Shown here: one piece after another, positions 30,809 to 39,271 of the stretch | Layout of the letters: each line of letters starts with the position of its first letter | How positions within the stretch are numbered: position 1 is the first letter of the stretch | Source of the DNA: Streptomyces griseoluteus | GTDB taxonomy: Bacteria; Actinomycetota; Actinomycetes; Streptomycetales; Streptomycetaceae | DNA length: 64,000 bases | Reading direction: 5' to 3' | Assembly: GCA_000717735.1 (NCBI GenBank) | Contig: JOBE01000031.1 | Coordinates: 24,142 to 88,141 of the forward strand | Made by a program: the position numbers and the translations under genes | The notes under the pieces: model-generated | What the model saw: the letters and a program-made list of their open reading frames with translations, nothing else | Databases searched by the model: none | Told to the model about the DNA's origin: nothing

Positions 30809-31605
30809 ACCCGCCAGTCCCGGCCCAACCGCTGACCGTCGCGGGCTCCCCTGGTTCCGACACCAGCTCCCCCGCGCGACCGGCGCCCATCGGGAAGCCC
30901 CTGGCTCCCGCACATGCGGCGTCGGCTGCGCCGCAGCCACTGCTCAGCGTCCGTGACCTGGTCGTGCGCTACGGGTCCACCACCGCGGTCGACGGCGTCT
31001 CCTTCGACATCCACGCCGGCGAAACCGTCGGACTCGTGGGCCCGTCAGGCTGCGGAAAATCCTCCACGGCCGCCGCCATCCTCCAGCTGCACCGCCCCCA
31101 CAGCGGGGAAGTCCGGTTCGACGACGTCGACCTCACGGCACTCAGTGAGCGCCAACTGCGCCCCATACGGCCGCGGTTGCAGCCCGTCTTCCAGGACCCG
31201 TACGGCTCCCTCAGCCCACGCCGCCGCATCCAGGACCAGATCGCCGAACCACTACGCGTGCACGGCCGCTGGTCCCACCCCGCAGGCCCCCGGCGGGTCG
31301 CCGAACTCCTCGACATGACCGGCCTGAACCCAGCCCTCGGCAGCCGATTCCCCCACGAGCTGTCCGGCGGGCAGTGCCAGCGGGCGGGTATCGCCCGCGC
31401 GCTGGCCAACACACCTCAACTACTCATCCTCGACGAACCGATATCGGCCCTGGACGCCTCCCTGCGCGCGGGCATCCTCAACCTCCTCCTGGACCTCCAG
31501 GACAGCCTCGGTCTCAGCTACCTCTTCATCTCCCACGACCTCACCGCAGTCCGGCACCTCAGTAACCGGACGCTCACCATGCACGACGGGCGGATCGACG
31601 GATGA
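30805..31605 (+). CDS. ABC transporter ATPase, DppF/OppF type
   Basis: 266 residues overlapping the previous gene by ATGA. Walker A GPSGCGKS, Q-loop VFQDPYGSLSPRR, signature LSGGQCQR (a cysteine where arginine or glutamine is usual), Walker B LLILDEPISALD and switch ISHDL. The first 45 residues are a proline-rich extension. There is no C-terminal oligopeptide cysteine region, so the protein is shorter than typical DppF. Last gene of the Zur-box operon. Confidence 0.92.
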   Translation: MNPPVPAQPLTVAGSPGSDTSSPARPAPIGKPLAPAHAASAAPQPLLSVRDLVVRYGSTTAVDGVSFDIHAGETVGLVGPSGCGKSSTAAAILQLHRPHSGEVRFDDVDLTALSERQLRPIRPRLQPVFQDPYGSLSPRRRIQDQIAEPLRVHGRWSHPAGPRRVAELLDMTGLNPALGSRFPHELSGGQCQRAGIARALANTPQLLILDEPISALDASLRAGILNLLLDLQDSLGLSYLFISHDLTAVRHLSNRTLTMHDGRIDG

Positions 31606-31633
31606 CTTCGTAGGGGTGCTCAGGCCAGGCGGT

Positions 31634-32450
31634 TCAGTGGAAGGCGGCGGCGTTCTCCGAGTCCACTGCCGGAACAGGCGGGCCGGGGCTCCGGTGAGCT
31701 GTGAGACCGTGTCCCGCACCGCCCGCAGCTCGTCGTTGACGTCGCCGCCCGTGACGTCGAGCACCGCGTCCGCGGCCTCGTCCCCGAAGATCGCGGCCAT
31801 CTGCGCGTGGGCCTGTTGGCGGCTGATCTCGGCGAAGGACACCTCCCGGCCCACGGCTGCCGCGATGGCCTCGACCTGCTGCCGGGCGGTCACCGGCTCG
31901 GGACCGGTCAAGGCGTACGTGCGTCCCTGGCGGCCGGGCCCTGTCAGCGCCACCCGTGCCACCGAGGCGATGTCCGCAGGGTGGATGGTCGGGAGTGCCG
32001 TGTCCGCGTACGGCGCGTGGACGGTTCCGTGCTCACGGATAGAAGCCGCCCACATCAGGGCGTTCGAAGCGAACTGCGTCGGGCGCAGGATCGTCCAGGC
32101 CATACCGCTTTCCTCGAGCAGTTGCTCGACCGCCAGGTTCTCGCCGGCGGGGCCCAAGTGCGGATGGGTCTGGACGGTGATCGACGACACCAGTACCACG
32201 TGCTCCACACCCGCCTGCCGGGCGGCTTCGAGGATGTTGGCGTCCGGGCCCAGACGCGACACGAGGAACATGGAACGCACCCCCTCCAGCGCGGCCTTCA
32301 ACGAAGCCGGATCCGCGAAGTCGCCCTCCGCGACCTCTACCCCTTCGGGGAAGGTCGCCTGCACGGCATCACGGGTGAGCCCTCTCAGCGGCCCGGCGCC
32401 GTGCGCGTCACCCGGATCGTTGCCGGGTTGACGAGTTGGGCTGCGCCGGA
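31634..32450 (-). pseudogene. NmrA-like NAD(P)-binding reductase, truncated and frameshifted
   Basis: The minus strand encodes most of an NmrA-type atypical short-chain reductase: GVEVAEGDFADPASLKAALE, GVEHVVLVSSITVQTHP, GMAWTILRPTQFASNAL, HPADIASVARVAL and YALTGPEPVTARQQVEAIA. The N-terminal GxxGxxG dinucleotide loop is missing. An AAQLVNPATIRVT piece in a neighbouring frame (about 32410-32450) looks like the residue of strand/helix 1-2, so a frameshift lies near 32400. A second frameshift after FRQW (near 31670) moves the natural ending (ENAAAFH, stop near 31634) out of frame. Non-functional. Confidence 0.78.
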
Positions 32451-32540
32451 CAGCGCTTCAGGGGGAGTTGGCGCTCCTGATCGATTGTCAGTGGTGGGTG
32501 AGACGGTAGGAGCATCGATTCGGAAAGAGGGGGAGTCGCC

Positions 32541-33581
32541 TTGTCCGTGACCCAGAACTACATCAACCACGTCGCTCTCGTGCTGGACGCCAGTTCGTCC
32601 ATGTCGCGGCTGAGCAGCAAGGTCGTCGAAGTCGCCGACCAGCAGATCGCCTACCTCGCCCGCCGGTCCAGGGAGCTGGACCAGGAGACCCGCGTCACGG
32701 TGTACGTGTTCGCGGACAAGGTCCAGTGCGTCATCTACGACAAGGACGTGCTGCGGATGCCGTCCCTGAAGCAGCTGTACCGGGTCGGTGGGATGACGGC
32801 CCTGCTGGCGGCCGCGCTGAAGTCGCAGGGGGAGCTGGCGCAGACGGCCCAGTTGTACGGCGACCACAGCTTCCTGACGTTCGTGCTCACCGACGGGCAG
32901 GAGAACGCGAGCCACCGCTGCCCGGGTGCGCCCTCCAAGGAGCCCCGCGAACTGGTCCAGGCCGTGGCCGAGATGATCGCGACGCAGCAGGACAACTGGA
33001 CGCTGGCCGTCCTCGTTCCGGACCAGATGGGCAAGCGCGAGGCCATGCAGTACGGCTTCCCGAAGGACAACATCGCCATCTGGGACGCCACGAGCACCCA
33101 GGGCCTCGAAGAGGCCGGCCAGGTCATCCAGGAGGCCACCGAGAAGTTCATGGTGGGCCGCACCAAGGGCATCCGGGGGTCCCGGGCCGTGTTCTCCGCG
33201 GGTGCGGAGGCGGTCAACAAGGACACCATCAAGGCGGCCGGCCTCACCCCGGTGAACCAGTCGGACTACCAGCTGATTCCGGTGGCTCGCGACGCGGGCA
33301 TCCGGGACTGGGTCGTCGAGTCCGGTCACACGTACCGCACCGGTGGCGCCTTCTACCAGCTGAGCAAGCCGGAGAAGATCCAGGCCCGGAAGCAGATCGC
33401 GGTCCTGGAGAAGCAGACCGACCTGGTGTACACCGGTCCCGAGGCACGGGCGCTTCTCGGTCTGCCGGACGTGGAAGTACGCGTCAAGCCGGACCACAAC
33501 GACGAGTTCACGATCTTCGTGCAGAGCACCAGCGTCAACCGGAAGCTCGTGTCGAACACACGGCTTCTGCTCATGAACTGA
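32541..33581 (+). CDS. VWA-domain protein
   Basis: 346 residues from TTG 32541, with GAGGGGGAG six bases upstream. An N-terminal von Willebrand A domain (residues about 10-180) has an intact MIDAS: LDASSSMS (DxSxS), GGMTALLAA (threonine) and VLTDGQEN (aspartate). The C-terminal half (residues about 200-346) is a separate soluble domain I do not recognise. No signal peptide or membrane segment, so probably cytosolic. VWA proteins act as metal-dependent protein-binding scaffolds; the partner is unknown and the neighbours are broken genes. Confidence 0.87.
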   Translation: MSVTQNYINHVALVLDASSSMSRLSSKVVEVADQQIAYLARRSRELDQETRVTVYVFADKVQCVIYDKDVLRMPSLKQLYRVGGMTALLAAALKSQGELAQTAQLYGDHSFLTFVLTDGQENASHRCPGAPSKEPRELVQAVAEMIATQQDNWTLAVLVPDQMGKREAMQYGFPKDNIAIWDATSTQGLEEAGQVIQEATEKFMVGRTKGIRGSRAVFSAGAEAVNKDTIKAAGLTPVNQSDYQLIPVARDAGIRDWVVESGHTYRTGGAFYQLSKPEKIQARKQIAVLEKQTDLVYTGPEARALLGLPDVEVRVKPDHNDEFTIFVQSTSVNRKLVSNTRLLLMN

Positions 33582-33612
33582 CCTGAGCCCACCCGAACCG
33601 ACCTGGCCGGGG

Positions 33613-33941
33613 ACGTCAAGGTAGTAGCCGTGGCTCGGACCGTTGTGGTCGGCGCGCAGCCGGGCGAGCATCTCGCCGTAGTGGTCGGCGTAGAGGATCC
33701 CTTCGACGACAACGTGGTACCCGGCTTCCAGGGCGTAGCGGGCGGTCAGGTCGATCAGGCCGATGTTCGCCGCGCCCGGCCGGTCACGTTCGCGGAGGGC
33801 GATCCTGCGGAGGTTGCCCTGGCCGACGAGAGCCAGGCCGCGGCCGAGCCTGTCGCGGATGCCGGCCGCGACGGACGACTTGCCGGAGGCGCTGTTGCCT
33901 CGCAGCACGATCAGCCTTGTGTCCCGGGTACCCACCGTCAT
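33613..33941 (-). pseudogene. P-loop kinase-like protein, 3'-truncated
   Basis: About 110 residues of an AAA_33/zeta-toxin-like kinase: LIVLRGNSASGKSSVAAGI (Walker A), ALVGQGNLRRIALRE, GLIDLTARYALEAGYHVVVE and YYLDVP. At YYLDVP the family match stops abruptly, and the remaining 60-70 residues expected in intact homologues are missing. The frame then runs antisense through the VWA gene. Starts at ATG 33941 or the adjacent GTG 33935. The break lies about 30 bases from the VWA stop codon, suggesting that insertion or deletion joined the two. Confidence 0.68.
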
Positions 33942-34088
33942 CCTCGCGAGGCTACCGGCGCGCGGCCGGAACCACCACGTCCTCACTCACGTAAAGGAGT
34001 CGTGACACTACTCTTCGCTCATGGGCAGGAGGCATCGTGCCGAGGTGGGCCCATCGAATCGTCTTGAACACGTTTCCCTGGAGTCCCC

Positions 34089-36389
34089 TTGAGTCCCCTG
34101 GTGAGAACTCCTCTCCTGCCGGCCGCCCTGGCCCTTCTCTCGACTCTGACGCCGATGGCCTCCGGCGCGGCCCCTGCCGACCCGGCCGTGTCCGCATCCA
34201 CGGTCGCGCCGGCCCTCGGATCAACCGCCCAGGCCGGAGGGGCGCATCCCGCGCGGTCCGCTCTCGCTCGACTGCTTCCCCGGCACCACAGGCAGTTCAT
34301 GCTGGTCCAGGTTCCCCGTCCGCCGTCGGGCGACTACTTCACCGTGGCCGGCGGCGCCGGTGCCGTCCGGGTGACGGGAACCAGCCCCGCGGTCATCCTC
34401 AGGGGCGTCGACCACTACCTCAAGCACACTGCGCGGGTGGACATCGGCTGGCCCGGCCGGAGCACCTCGCGGCTGCCCGCCGTCCTGCCGGCCCCTCGTG
34501 CCACCGTACGCAAGGACGCGTCGGTGACTCACCGGTTCGCCCTCAACGACACCGACGCCGGGTATTCGGGCCCGTACCGGACCTGGGAGGACTACGAGCG
34601 GCAGATCGATCTGCTCGCCCTGCACGGCGTGAACGAGGTCTTCGTACAGACGGGCGCGGAGGCGGTCTACTTCGACGCGTTCCAGGAGTTCGGCTACTCC
34701 AAGGCCGAGATCGAGGCGTGGATCCCCGGCCCGGCCCATCAGCCGTGGTGGCTGATGCAGAACATGTCCGCCTTCGCGGGCCCGGTGAACGAGGGGCTGA
34801 TCGACAGGCGCGCCGCTCTGGGCCGCAGGATCGTCGACCGGCTGAAGGAGCTGGGCATGCGGGCCGTACTGCCCGGCTATTACGGAACCGTCCCACCGGG
34901 CTTCGGCGGCAAGAACCCCTCGGCGCGGATCGTGCCGCAGGGCACCTGGGTCGGATTCGCCCGCCCCGACTGGCTCGACCCGCGCAACGACATGTTCGCG
35001 AAGGTGGCGGAGGCCTTCTACCGGCACCAGGAAGCACGTTTCGGCAGCGCCACCATGTTCAAGATGGATCTGCTGCACGAGGGCGGCAAGGCCGCCGACG
35101 TACCGCTCGCCGACGCGGCCGGCGCGGTCATGCGGGAGCTCCAGACCGCTCACCCCGGGGCCACCTGGGTCCTGCTGGGCTGGCAGGACAACCCGTCGGC
35201 CGCCACGCTGAGCGCGGTCGACAAGAGCAGGCTCCTCGTCGTGGACGGCCTGTCCGACCGCTACGACACGGGCCCCAGCCTCGATCGTGACGCCTCCTGG
35301 AGCGGGACGCCGTACGCGTTCGGCGCCATCAGCAACTTCGGTGGGCACACCACGATCGGTGCCAACACCGCCGTGTGGCTCGACCGCTTCGAGCGGACAC
35401 GCACCAAGCCGGGCAGCATGCTCCAGGGCATCGCGTACCTGCCGGAAGGCACCGGCACCAACCCCGCCGCCTTCGAGCTCTTCACCGAACTCGGCTGGTC
35501 GCAGGCGCCGATCGACCAGCGGCAGTGGTTCGCCGAGTACGCGGCCCAACGGTACGGGGGCCACGATCCCCATGCCGCCGCAGCGTGGGAACTGCTGCGC
35601 ACCGGCCCGTACAGCACGCCGGCCGGGCGCTGGAGCGAACCCCAGGACAGCCTGTTCACCGCCCGGCCCAGCCTGACGGCCACCGCTGCCGCCGCCTGGA
35701 GCCCCCGGGTGATGCGCTACGACGCCGCGACCGTCCATCGCGCCCTGGCCGAGCTGCTCCAGGTCGCCCCCGCCCTGCGCACCAGCGACGCCTACCGCTT
35801 CGACCTGGTCGACGTGGCCCGGCAGGCGCTGGCGAACCGCAGCCGTGCGCTGCTCCCCGAGATCAAGTCCGCCTACGACGCGGGGAACCTCGCCGCGTTC
35901 CGGTCGCACGCCCAGGAGTGGAAGGACGACATGGCGCTCCTGGACCGGCTGCTCGCCACCGACGAACGCTTCCTCCTCGGGCCGTGGCTGGCGGACGCCA
36001 GGAGCTGGGGCTCGACGGACGCGGAGCGGGCACTGCTCGAGTACGACGCCCGGTCGATCCTCACCACGTGGGGTCATCGCTCCGGAAGCGAGGCCGGCCG
36101 GCTGCACGACTACGCCAACCGTGAGTGGGCCGGGCTCGTCTCCGGGTTCTACGCGCCGCGCTGGGAGAGGTACCTGGACAGCCTGGACGCCGCTCTCGTC
36201 TCCGGCGACGCCCCCGCGCCCGTCGACTGGTTCCTTCACGACGACGCCTGGAACCGCCGGCGCGACACCTACGCCACCACGGCGACCGGCGACCCGGAGG
36301 TCCAGGCCACCGCCGCGCTCGCCGCGCTGCCGCTTCTGCCGACCGACGGACCAGGCGCCGGTCCGGGCGCCGGCGTCGACGCCCGGTGA
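34089..36389 (+). CDS. Secreted GH89 alpha-N-acetylglucosaminidase
   Basis: 766 residues. An N-terminal signal peptide (hydrophobic PLLPAALALLSTL, AxA-type site near residue 28) predicts secretion. Family GH89 (NAGLU-type) blocks run the whole length: TGTSPAVILRGVDHYLKH, LLALHGVNEVFVQTGAEAV with a conserved glutamate, AEIEAWIPGPAHQPWWLMQN, GMRAVLPGYYGTVPPGF, LDPRNDMFAKVAEAFY, WVLLGWQDNPS and a helical C-terminal domain ending VDWFLHDDAWNRRRD. GH89 enzymes remove terminal alpha-linked GlcNAc from glycans. TTG 34089 is used because GGAG lies six bases before it. Confidence 0.92.
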   Translation: MSPLVRTPLLPAALALLSTLTPMASGAAPADPAVSASTVAPALGSTAQAGGAHPARSALARLLPRHHRQFMLVQVPRPPSGDYFTVAGGAGAVRVTGTSPAVILRGVDHYLKHTARVDIGWPGRSTSRLPAVLPAPRATVRKDASVTHRFALNDTDAGYSGPYRTWEDYERQIDLLALHGVNEVFVQTGAEAVYFDAFQEFGYSKAEIEAWIPGPAHQPWWLMQNMSAFAGPVNEGLIDRRAALGRRIVDRLKELGMRAVLPGYYGTVPPGFGGKNPSARIVPQGTWVGFARPDWLDPRNDMFAKVAEAFYRHQEARFGSATMFKMDLLHEGGKAADVPLADAAGAVMRELQTAHPGATWVLLGWQDNPSAATLSAVDKSRLLVVDGLSDRYDTGPSLDRDASWSGTPYAFGAISNFGGHTTIGANTAVWLDRFERTRTKPGSMLQGIAYLPEGTGTNPAAFELFTELGWSQAPIDQRQWFAEYAAQRYGGHDPHAAAAWELLRTGPYSTPAGRWSEPQDSLFTARPSLTATAAAAWSPRVMRYDAATVHRALAELLQVAPALRTSDAYRFDLVDVARQALANRSRALLPEIKSAYDAGNLAAFRSHAQEWKDDMALLDRLLATDERFLLGPWLADARSWGSTDAERALLEYDARSILTTWGHRSGSEAGRLHDYANREWAGLVSGFYAPRWERYLDSLDAALVSGDAPAPVDWFLHDDAWNRRRDTYATTATGDPEVQATAALAALPLLPTDGPGAGPGAGVDAR

Positions 36390-36420
36390 GTCGACACAGC
36401 GGGAACAGCTCGGACTCGTT

Positions 36421-36463
36421 ACCTATTTTGACATACCTATCTTGTCATACCTAGACTGGCGGC
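36421..36463 (+). promoter_or_regulatory. marR promoter with overlapping palindromic operator
   Basis: TTGACA (36428-36433), an 18-base spacer and TAGACT (36452-36457) form a good promoter. Transcription would begin at or next to the A of the ATG at 36464, predicting a leaderless mRNA. Between the boxes lies TGACA-N9-TGTCA, and ACCTAT(T/C)TTG(A/T)CAT repeats with a 15-base period. This is a plausible binding site for the MarR product itself (autoregulation inferred). Confidence 0.72.
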
Positions 36464-36937
36464 ATGCCCGACAACCCCGCGTCCCCTCAGGACATCGACC
36501 ACGTGGCCGCCGGCCTCGTGGCGTGCCTGCCGGCACTGGCGCGGGCCGTGGAACGGCACATCGACCAGGACCCGCCGCTCCCCAAGCCTCCCGAGGCCCA
36601 GCTCGCACTGCTGCGGCACGTCCAGGCCCACGACGGCGTCACCGTGCGCGAGAGCGCCGAGGCCCTGCTGATGAAGCCGAACAACGTCAGCGCGCTGGTC
36701 AGGCAGCTGACGGAACAGGGACTCCTTGAGCGTCGGCAGGACGCCTCCGACAAGCGCGTGGCGCACCTCCACCTGACCGCGACCGCCCGCCGGGAAGTCG
36801 CCGAGGTCAACCGCCTCATGGGAGCCCACTTCGCGCGGGCACTGCGCACCATGACCGAGGGCGAACTCGACGCCCTCGGCTCCGCTCTGGGCGCGCTCCA
36901 GTCGCTCAACCGGAACCTGCACCGCCCCGCCCACTGA
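36464..36937 (+). CDS. MarR-family transcriptional regulator
   Basis: 157 residues with a complete winged-helix domain: LALLRHVQAHDGVTVRESAE, the recognition helix LLMKPNNVSALVRQLTEQG, and the wing LLERRQDASDKRVAHLHLT, then helices for dimerisation. It stands directly upstream of an MFS transporter start, on the same strand. The usual arrangement is a regulator that controls an efflux pump and responds to its substrate. Here the pump gene is cut by the mobile element, so the regulator has probably lost its partner. Confidence 0.92.
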   Translation: MPDNPASPQDIDHVAAGLVACLPALARAVERHIDQDPPLPKPPEAQLALLRHVQAHDGVTVRESAEALLMKPNNVSALVRQLTEQGLLERRQDASDKRVAHLHLTATARREVAEVNRLMGAHFARALRTMTEGELDALGSALGALQSLNRNLHRPAH

Positions 36938-37101
36938 GCACGCGCGCCGGATCCCCCGGGTCCGGCGTACGGGCTGCCGCGGGGCTCCCTCTCTCGCGCT
37001 CCGGTCGTCTGCGTACCGGACGCAGGTTCCGTCGATTCCGCGGACAGGGCACGCCCCGTCCGCGCCCTTCGTCATGACGTACAAAGGACAGGCGCACCAT
37101 C

Positions 37102-37227
37102 ATGCCCTCCGGCACCATCAAGTCACCTTCTCTCGCAGCCCCTTCGCCTTCCGTCGACAAGCCCGGCGGTCCGCGCGCCAACCCGTGGCTCACCTTGATC
37201 GCCGTTGGTAATCGAGACTGCAGGTAA
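37102..37227 (+). pseudogene. MFS transporter N-terminus, cut by the mobile element
   Basis: The ATG at 37102 opens a frame of 41 codons. Residues 1-35 end in ANPWLTLIAV, the typical first lines of actinomycete DHA2-type MFS drug transporters (usually followed by ALG.F...LD.T.V). Instead the frame runs into NRDCR and a stop, just before the integrase gene. The remainder of the transporter should lie at the far end of the element, outside this window. Confidence 0.82.
37195..37225. other. Left attachment junction (attL) of the integrative element
   Basis: Host-like coding sequence (LTLIAV of the MFS gene) stops matching at about GCCGTTG (37201-37207), and element sequence with the integrase promoter begins at once. 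Large serine integrases cross over at a 2-bp core inside roughly 40-50 bp att sites, so the core is probably within the last few host-like bases. The exact core cannot be set without attR or an empty site. Confidence 0.7.
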
Positions 37228-37249
37228 AGGTCATCGATACAGTGCAGGC

Positions 37250-38896
37250 ATGCCCGTCTCCCCCGAGTACCTTCACCTCGTCTATCCCGAACTGGCGCCC
37301 TTCCCAGCACTCCTGTACGGCCGGAACTCCGTCGACCACACCGGCAACGGTTCCTCCGTCGCAGACCAACTCCACGACGGCGAGGCCCTCTGCGAGAAGT
37401 ACGGCTGGCCTATCGCCGACACCTTCCAAGATGCCGGCGTCTCCGCCAGTCGGCACGGCAGGAAGGTCCGGAAGGACTTCGACGCCCTGATCGAGGCCAT
37501 CAGGGAGCGACGCGGCCGAATCGTCGTCGCCTTCGAAGCATCGCGCTACTACCGCGACTTGGAACAGTACGTCCGCCTCCGCAAGGCATGCCAGGAGTCG
37601 AACACCCTCCTCTGCTACAACGAAACGATCTACGACCTTTCAAAGCCGGTGGACCGCAAACTGACCGCGCAGGATGCCCTCGCCGCGGAGGTAGAAGCCG
37701 ACAGCATCCAGGAGCGCAACGTCCGGACCGGACGGCGACTGGCCGAACAGGGCAAGCCCAACGGCAAGCTTTTGTGGGGCTACCAGCGGAAGTACGACGA
37801 GCACACAGGCGCCTTGATCGGCCAGTACCTGCACCCCGTGCATGCTCCCCTTGCACGCCAGGCGTGGGTAGATCTGGACTCCGGCAAGACCCTGCACTCC
37901 GTGGCCAAGTGGCTTCGGGAGCTGGGCGAGGAGGCCGCGCGCGCAAACGGAATCCCCTGGAAGGCGGCCCGCGTACGCGCCATGCTCCTCAACCCCGCCT
38001 ACCTGGGGAAGAGGACTTTCAAGGGCGAGATCATCGGTGATGCCCAGTGGCCGGCGCTCCTCGAAGGCCCGGAGGGGGAAGCCCTCTTCTACCGAGTGAA
38101 GCAGCGGCTGGAGGATCCGTCGCGGTGGCACGGCAAGGACTCCAAGGTGACCCACCTACTCTCGCACCTTGCCCTGTGCGGGGAATGCGGAGACCATGCG
38201 CGTCTGATCATGGGAAAGCGCTACGAGGGCAAGATCTTTGCGGTGTGCAGCGTCAAGGGGGACACCGCCCTCCGTAAGGAACGGCTGGAGGCATACGTCG
38301 AGACGGCCGTGCTGGAGTGGCTATCCTCGCCCGCCGCGCGCACCGCGTTCTTCCCCGATGACAACGACCGCGCCGTGAAGGCGGAGAAGGCCGGCGTCCG
38401 TCTGGAGAAGATGCGCGCCCAGCTACGCGAAGCCCGGAAGCTGGCGTCGAAGTTCGACGACGAGACGGGCGACTTCTTCCTGTCGCCTATGGCGCTGGCG
38501 CAGGTTGAACGGACCCTGGCGCCGCAGATCAAGGAAGTCGAGCAGCAGATTAGGGAGCTGACGGCGGGGATCCCTCAGACCCTCCAGGAGCTGATCCTGG
38601 GCTCGGACCCGTGGGCGGCATGGTTCGGTGACGAGGAGAAGGGCAATCCTGGGCTGTCCTTGGAGCAGAAGCGGGAGGTACTCAGGAAGATCGTCACAAT
38701 CCGACTTTTCAAGGCGTCGGTTCGCGGTGTCCAGAAGATCGAGCCGGGACGGATCACCCTGTCATTCGCCGGACAGCCGGGGTACGTCGAGAAGCCCATC
38801 TCGCTGAAGGAACATGCGCGGCAGCAGCGGGAATCCGCCGTGGTGGCGTTGACGAGCGCGGCGACGCGGTACCGCCAAGCCGCCGCAAAGCAGTGA
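37250..38896 (+). CDS. int: Large serine recombinase (integrase)
   Basis: 548 residues. Resolvase-type catalytic domain at residues about 20-165, with YGRNS (nucleophile Ser27) and DAGVSASRHGRKVRKDF. A recombinase domain covers about 180-290 (NPAYLGKRTFKGE). A zinc-ribbon region follows (LALCGECGDHARL then FAVCS), and a coiled-coil C-terminal part at about 370-450 (LRKIVTIRLF later). ATG 37250 has no ribosome site; a TACAGT -10-like box at 37238-37243 places the start of transcription at or near the ATG, so the mRNA may be leaderless. The family inserts elements at specific att sites. This one sits at the cut MFS gene and is the probable agent. Confidence 0.95.
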   Translation: MPVSPEYLHLVYPELAPFPALLYGRNSVDHTGNGSSVADQLHDGEALCEKYGWPIADTFQDAGVSASRHGRKVRKDFDALIEAIRERRGRIVVAFEASRYYRDLEQYVRLRKACQESNTLLCYNETIYDLSKPVDRKLTAQDALAAEVEADSIQERNVRTGRRLAEQGKPNGKLLWGYQRKYDEHTGALIGQYLHPVHAPLARQAWVDLDSGKTLHSVAKWLRELGEEAARANGIPWKAARVRAMLLNPAYLGKRTFKGEIIGDAQWPALLEGPEGEALFYRVKQRLEDPSRWHGKDSKVTHLLSHLALCGECGDHARLIMGKRYEGKIFAVCSVKGDTALRKERLEAYVETAVLEWLSSPAARTAFFPDDNDRAVKAEKAGVRLEKMRAQLREARKLASKFDDETGDFFLSPMALAQVERTLAPQIKEVEQQIRELTAGIPQTLQELILGSDPWAAWFGDEEKGNPGLSLEQKREVLRKIVTIRLFKASVRGVQKIEPGRITLSFAGQPGYVEKPISLKEHARQQRESAVVALTSAATRYRQAAAKQ

Positions 38897-38931
38897 GGGC
38901 GCGCGGTGCGTGCAGCACGTCGCGCGCCCTC
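38895..38931. terminator. Bidirectional terminator between int and the next gene
   Basis: Perfect 11-base arms GAGGGCGCGCG (38895-38905) and CGCGCGCCCTC (38921-38931), extended outward by GCAG/CTGC. It begins at the integrase stop codon and also lies just past the end of the convergent minus-strand gene, so it can serve both. Confidence 0.8.
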
Positions 38932-38945
38932 TGCTCAATTCGGAG

Positions 38946-39179
38946 TCAGGGGAGGCCGGGTTCCTGGGGACCACCGTTCCAGCCGACGAGGCCGCTGTCG
39001 ATGAAGTGGCCAAGGACGCTGGCGAGGTCATCGCGGAGCCGTTCGGGGGTGGGCTGGTGGTCGAGGAGCAGGAGCAGTTCGCCGTCGCGCTCCATCGCCA
39101 TGGCGGCCATGCCCCCCGGCAGGTCCTCCAGCTCTACTCGTAGCCTCGTCTGCCCCTGCGGCGCGGCGTCGCCGTTCAC
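38946..39179 (-). CDS. Small hypothetical protein
   Basis: 77 residues from GTG 39179, with GGGGGG just upstream. The sequence is acidic and well balanced (RLRVELEDLPGGMAAMAMER, DGELLLLLDHQPTPERLRDD, VLGHFIDSGLVGWNGG), typical of a folded small protein. No family recognised. Convergent with the integrase and followed on the same strand side by the secreted peptide gene, with about 90 bases between. Confidence 0.6.
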   Translation of the reverse strand: MNGDAAPQGQTRLRVELEDLPGGMAAMAMERDGELLLLLDHQPTPERLRDDLASVLGHFIDSGLVGWNGGPQEPGLP

Positions 39180-39271
39180 TCGGCCCCCCTGCTTCGTTGT
39201 GATGTCTTCTGAAACGTGCCTGTGGTTCTGGGGCCGCGCGGGTCAGCGATCGAGCGGCGGTGGCGGGCTGG

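Noticed and set aside
32385..33986. A 533-residue minus-strand protein opening with a P-loop
   Set aside because: Only the first 110 or so residues resemble a kinase; the rest is antisense to the VWA gene, so it is annotated as a truncated remnant.
37150..37250. tRNA gene as the integration target
   Set aside because: No cloverleaf-like sequence at the junction; the target is protein-coding, as is usual for large serine integrases.
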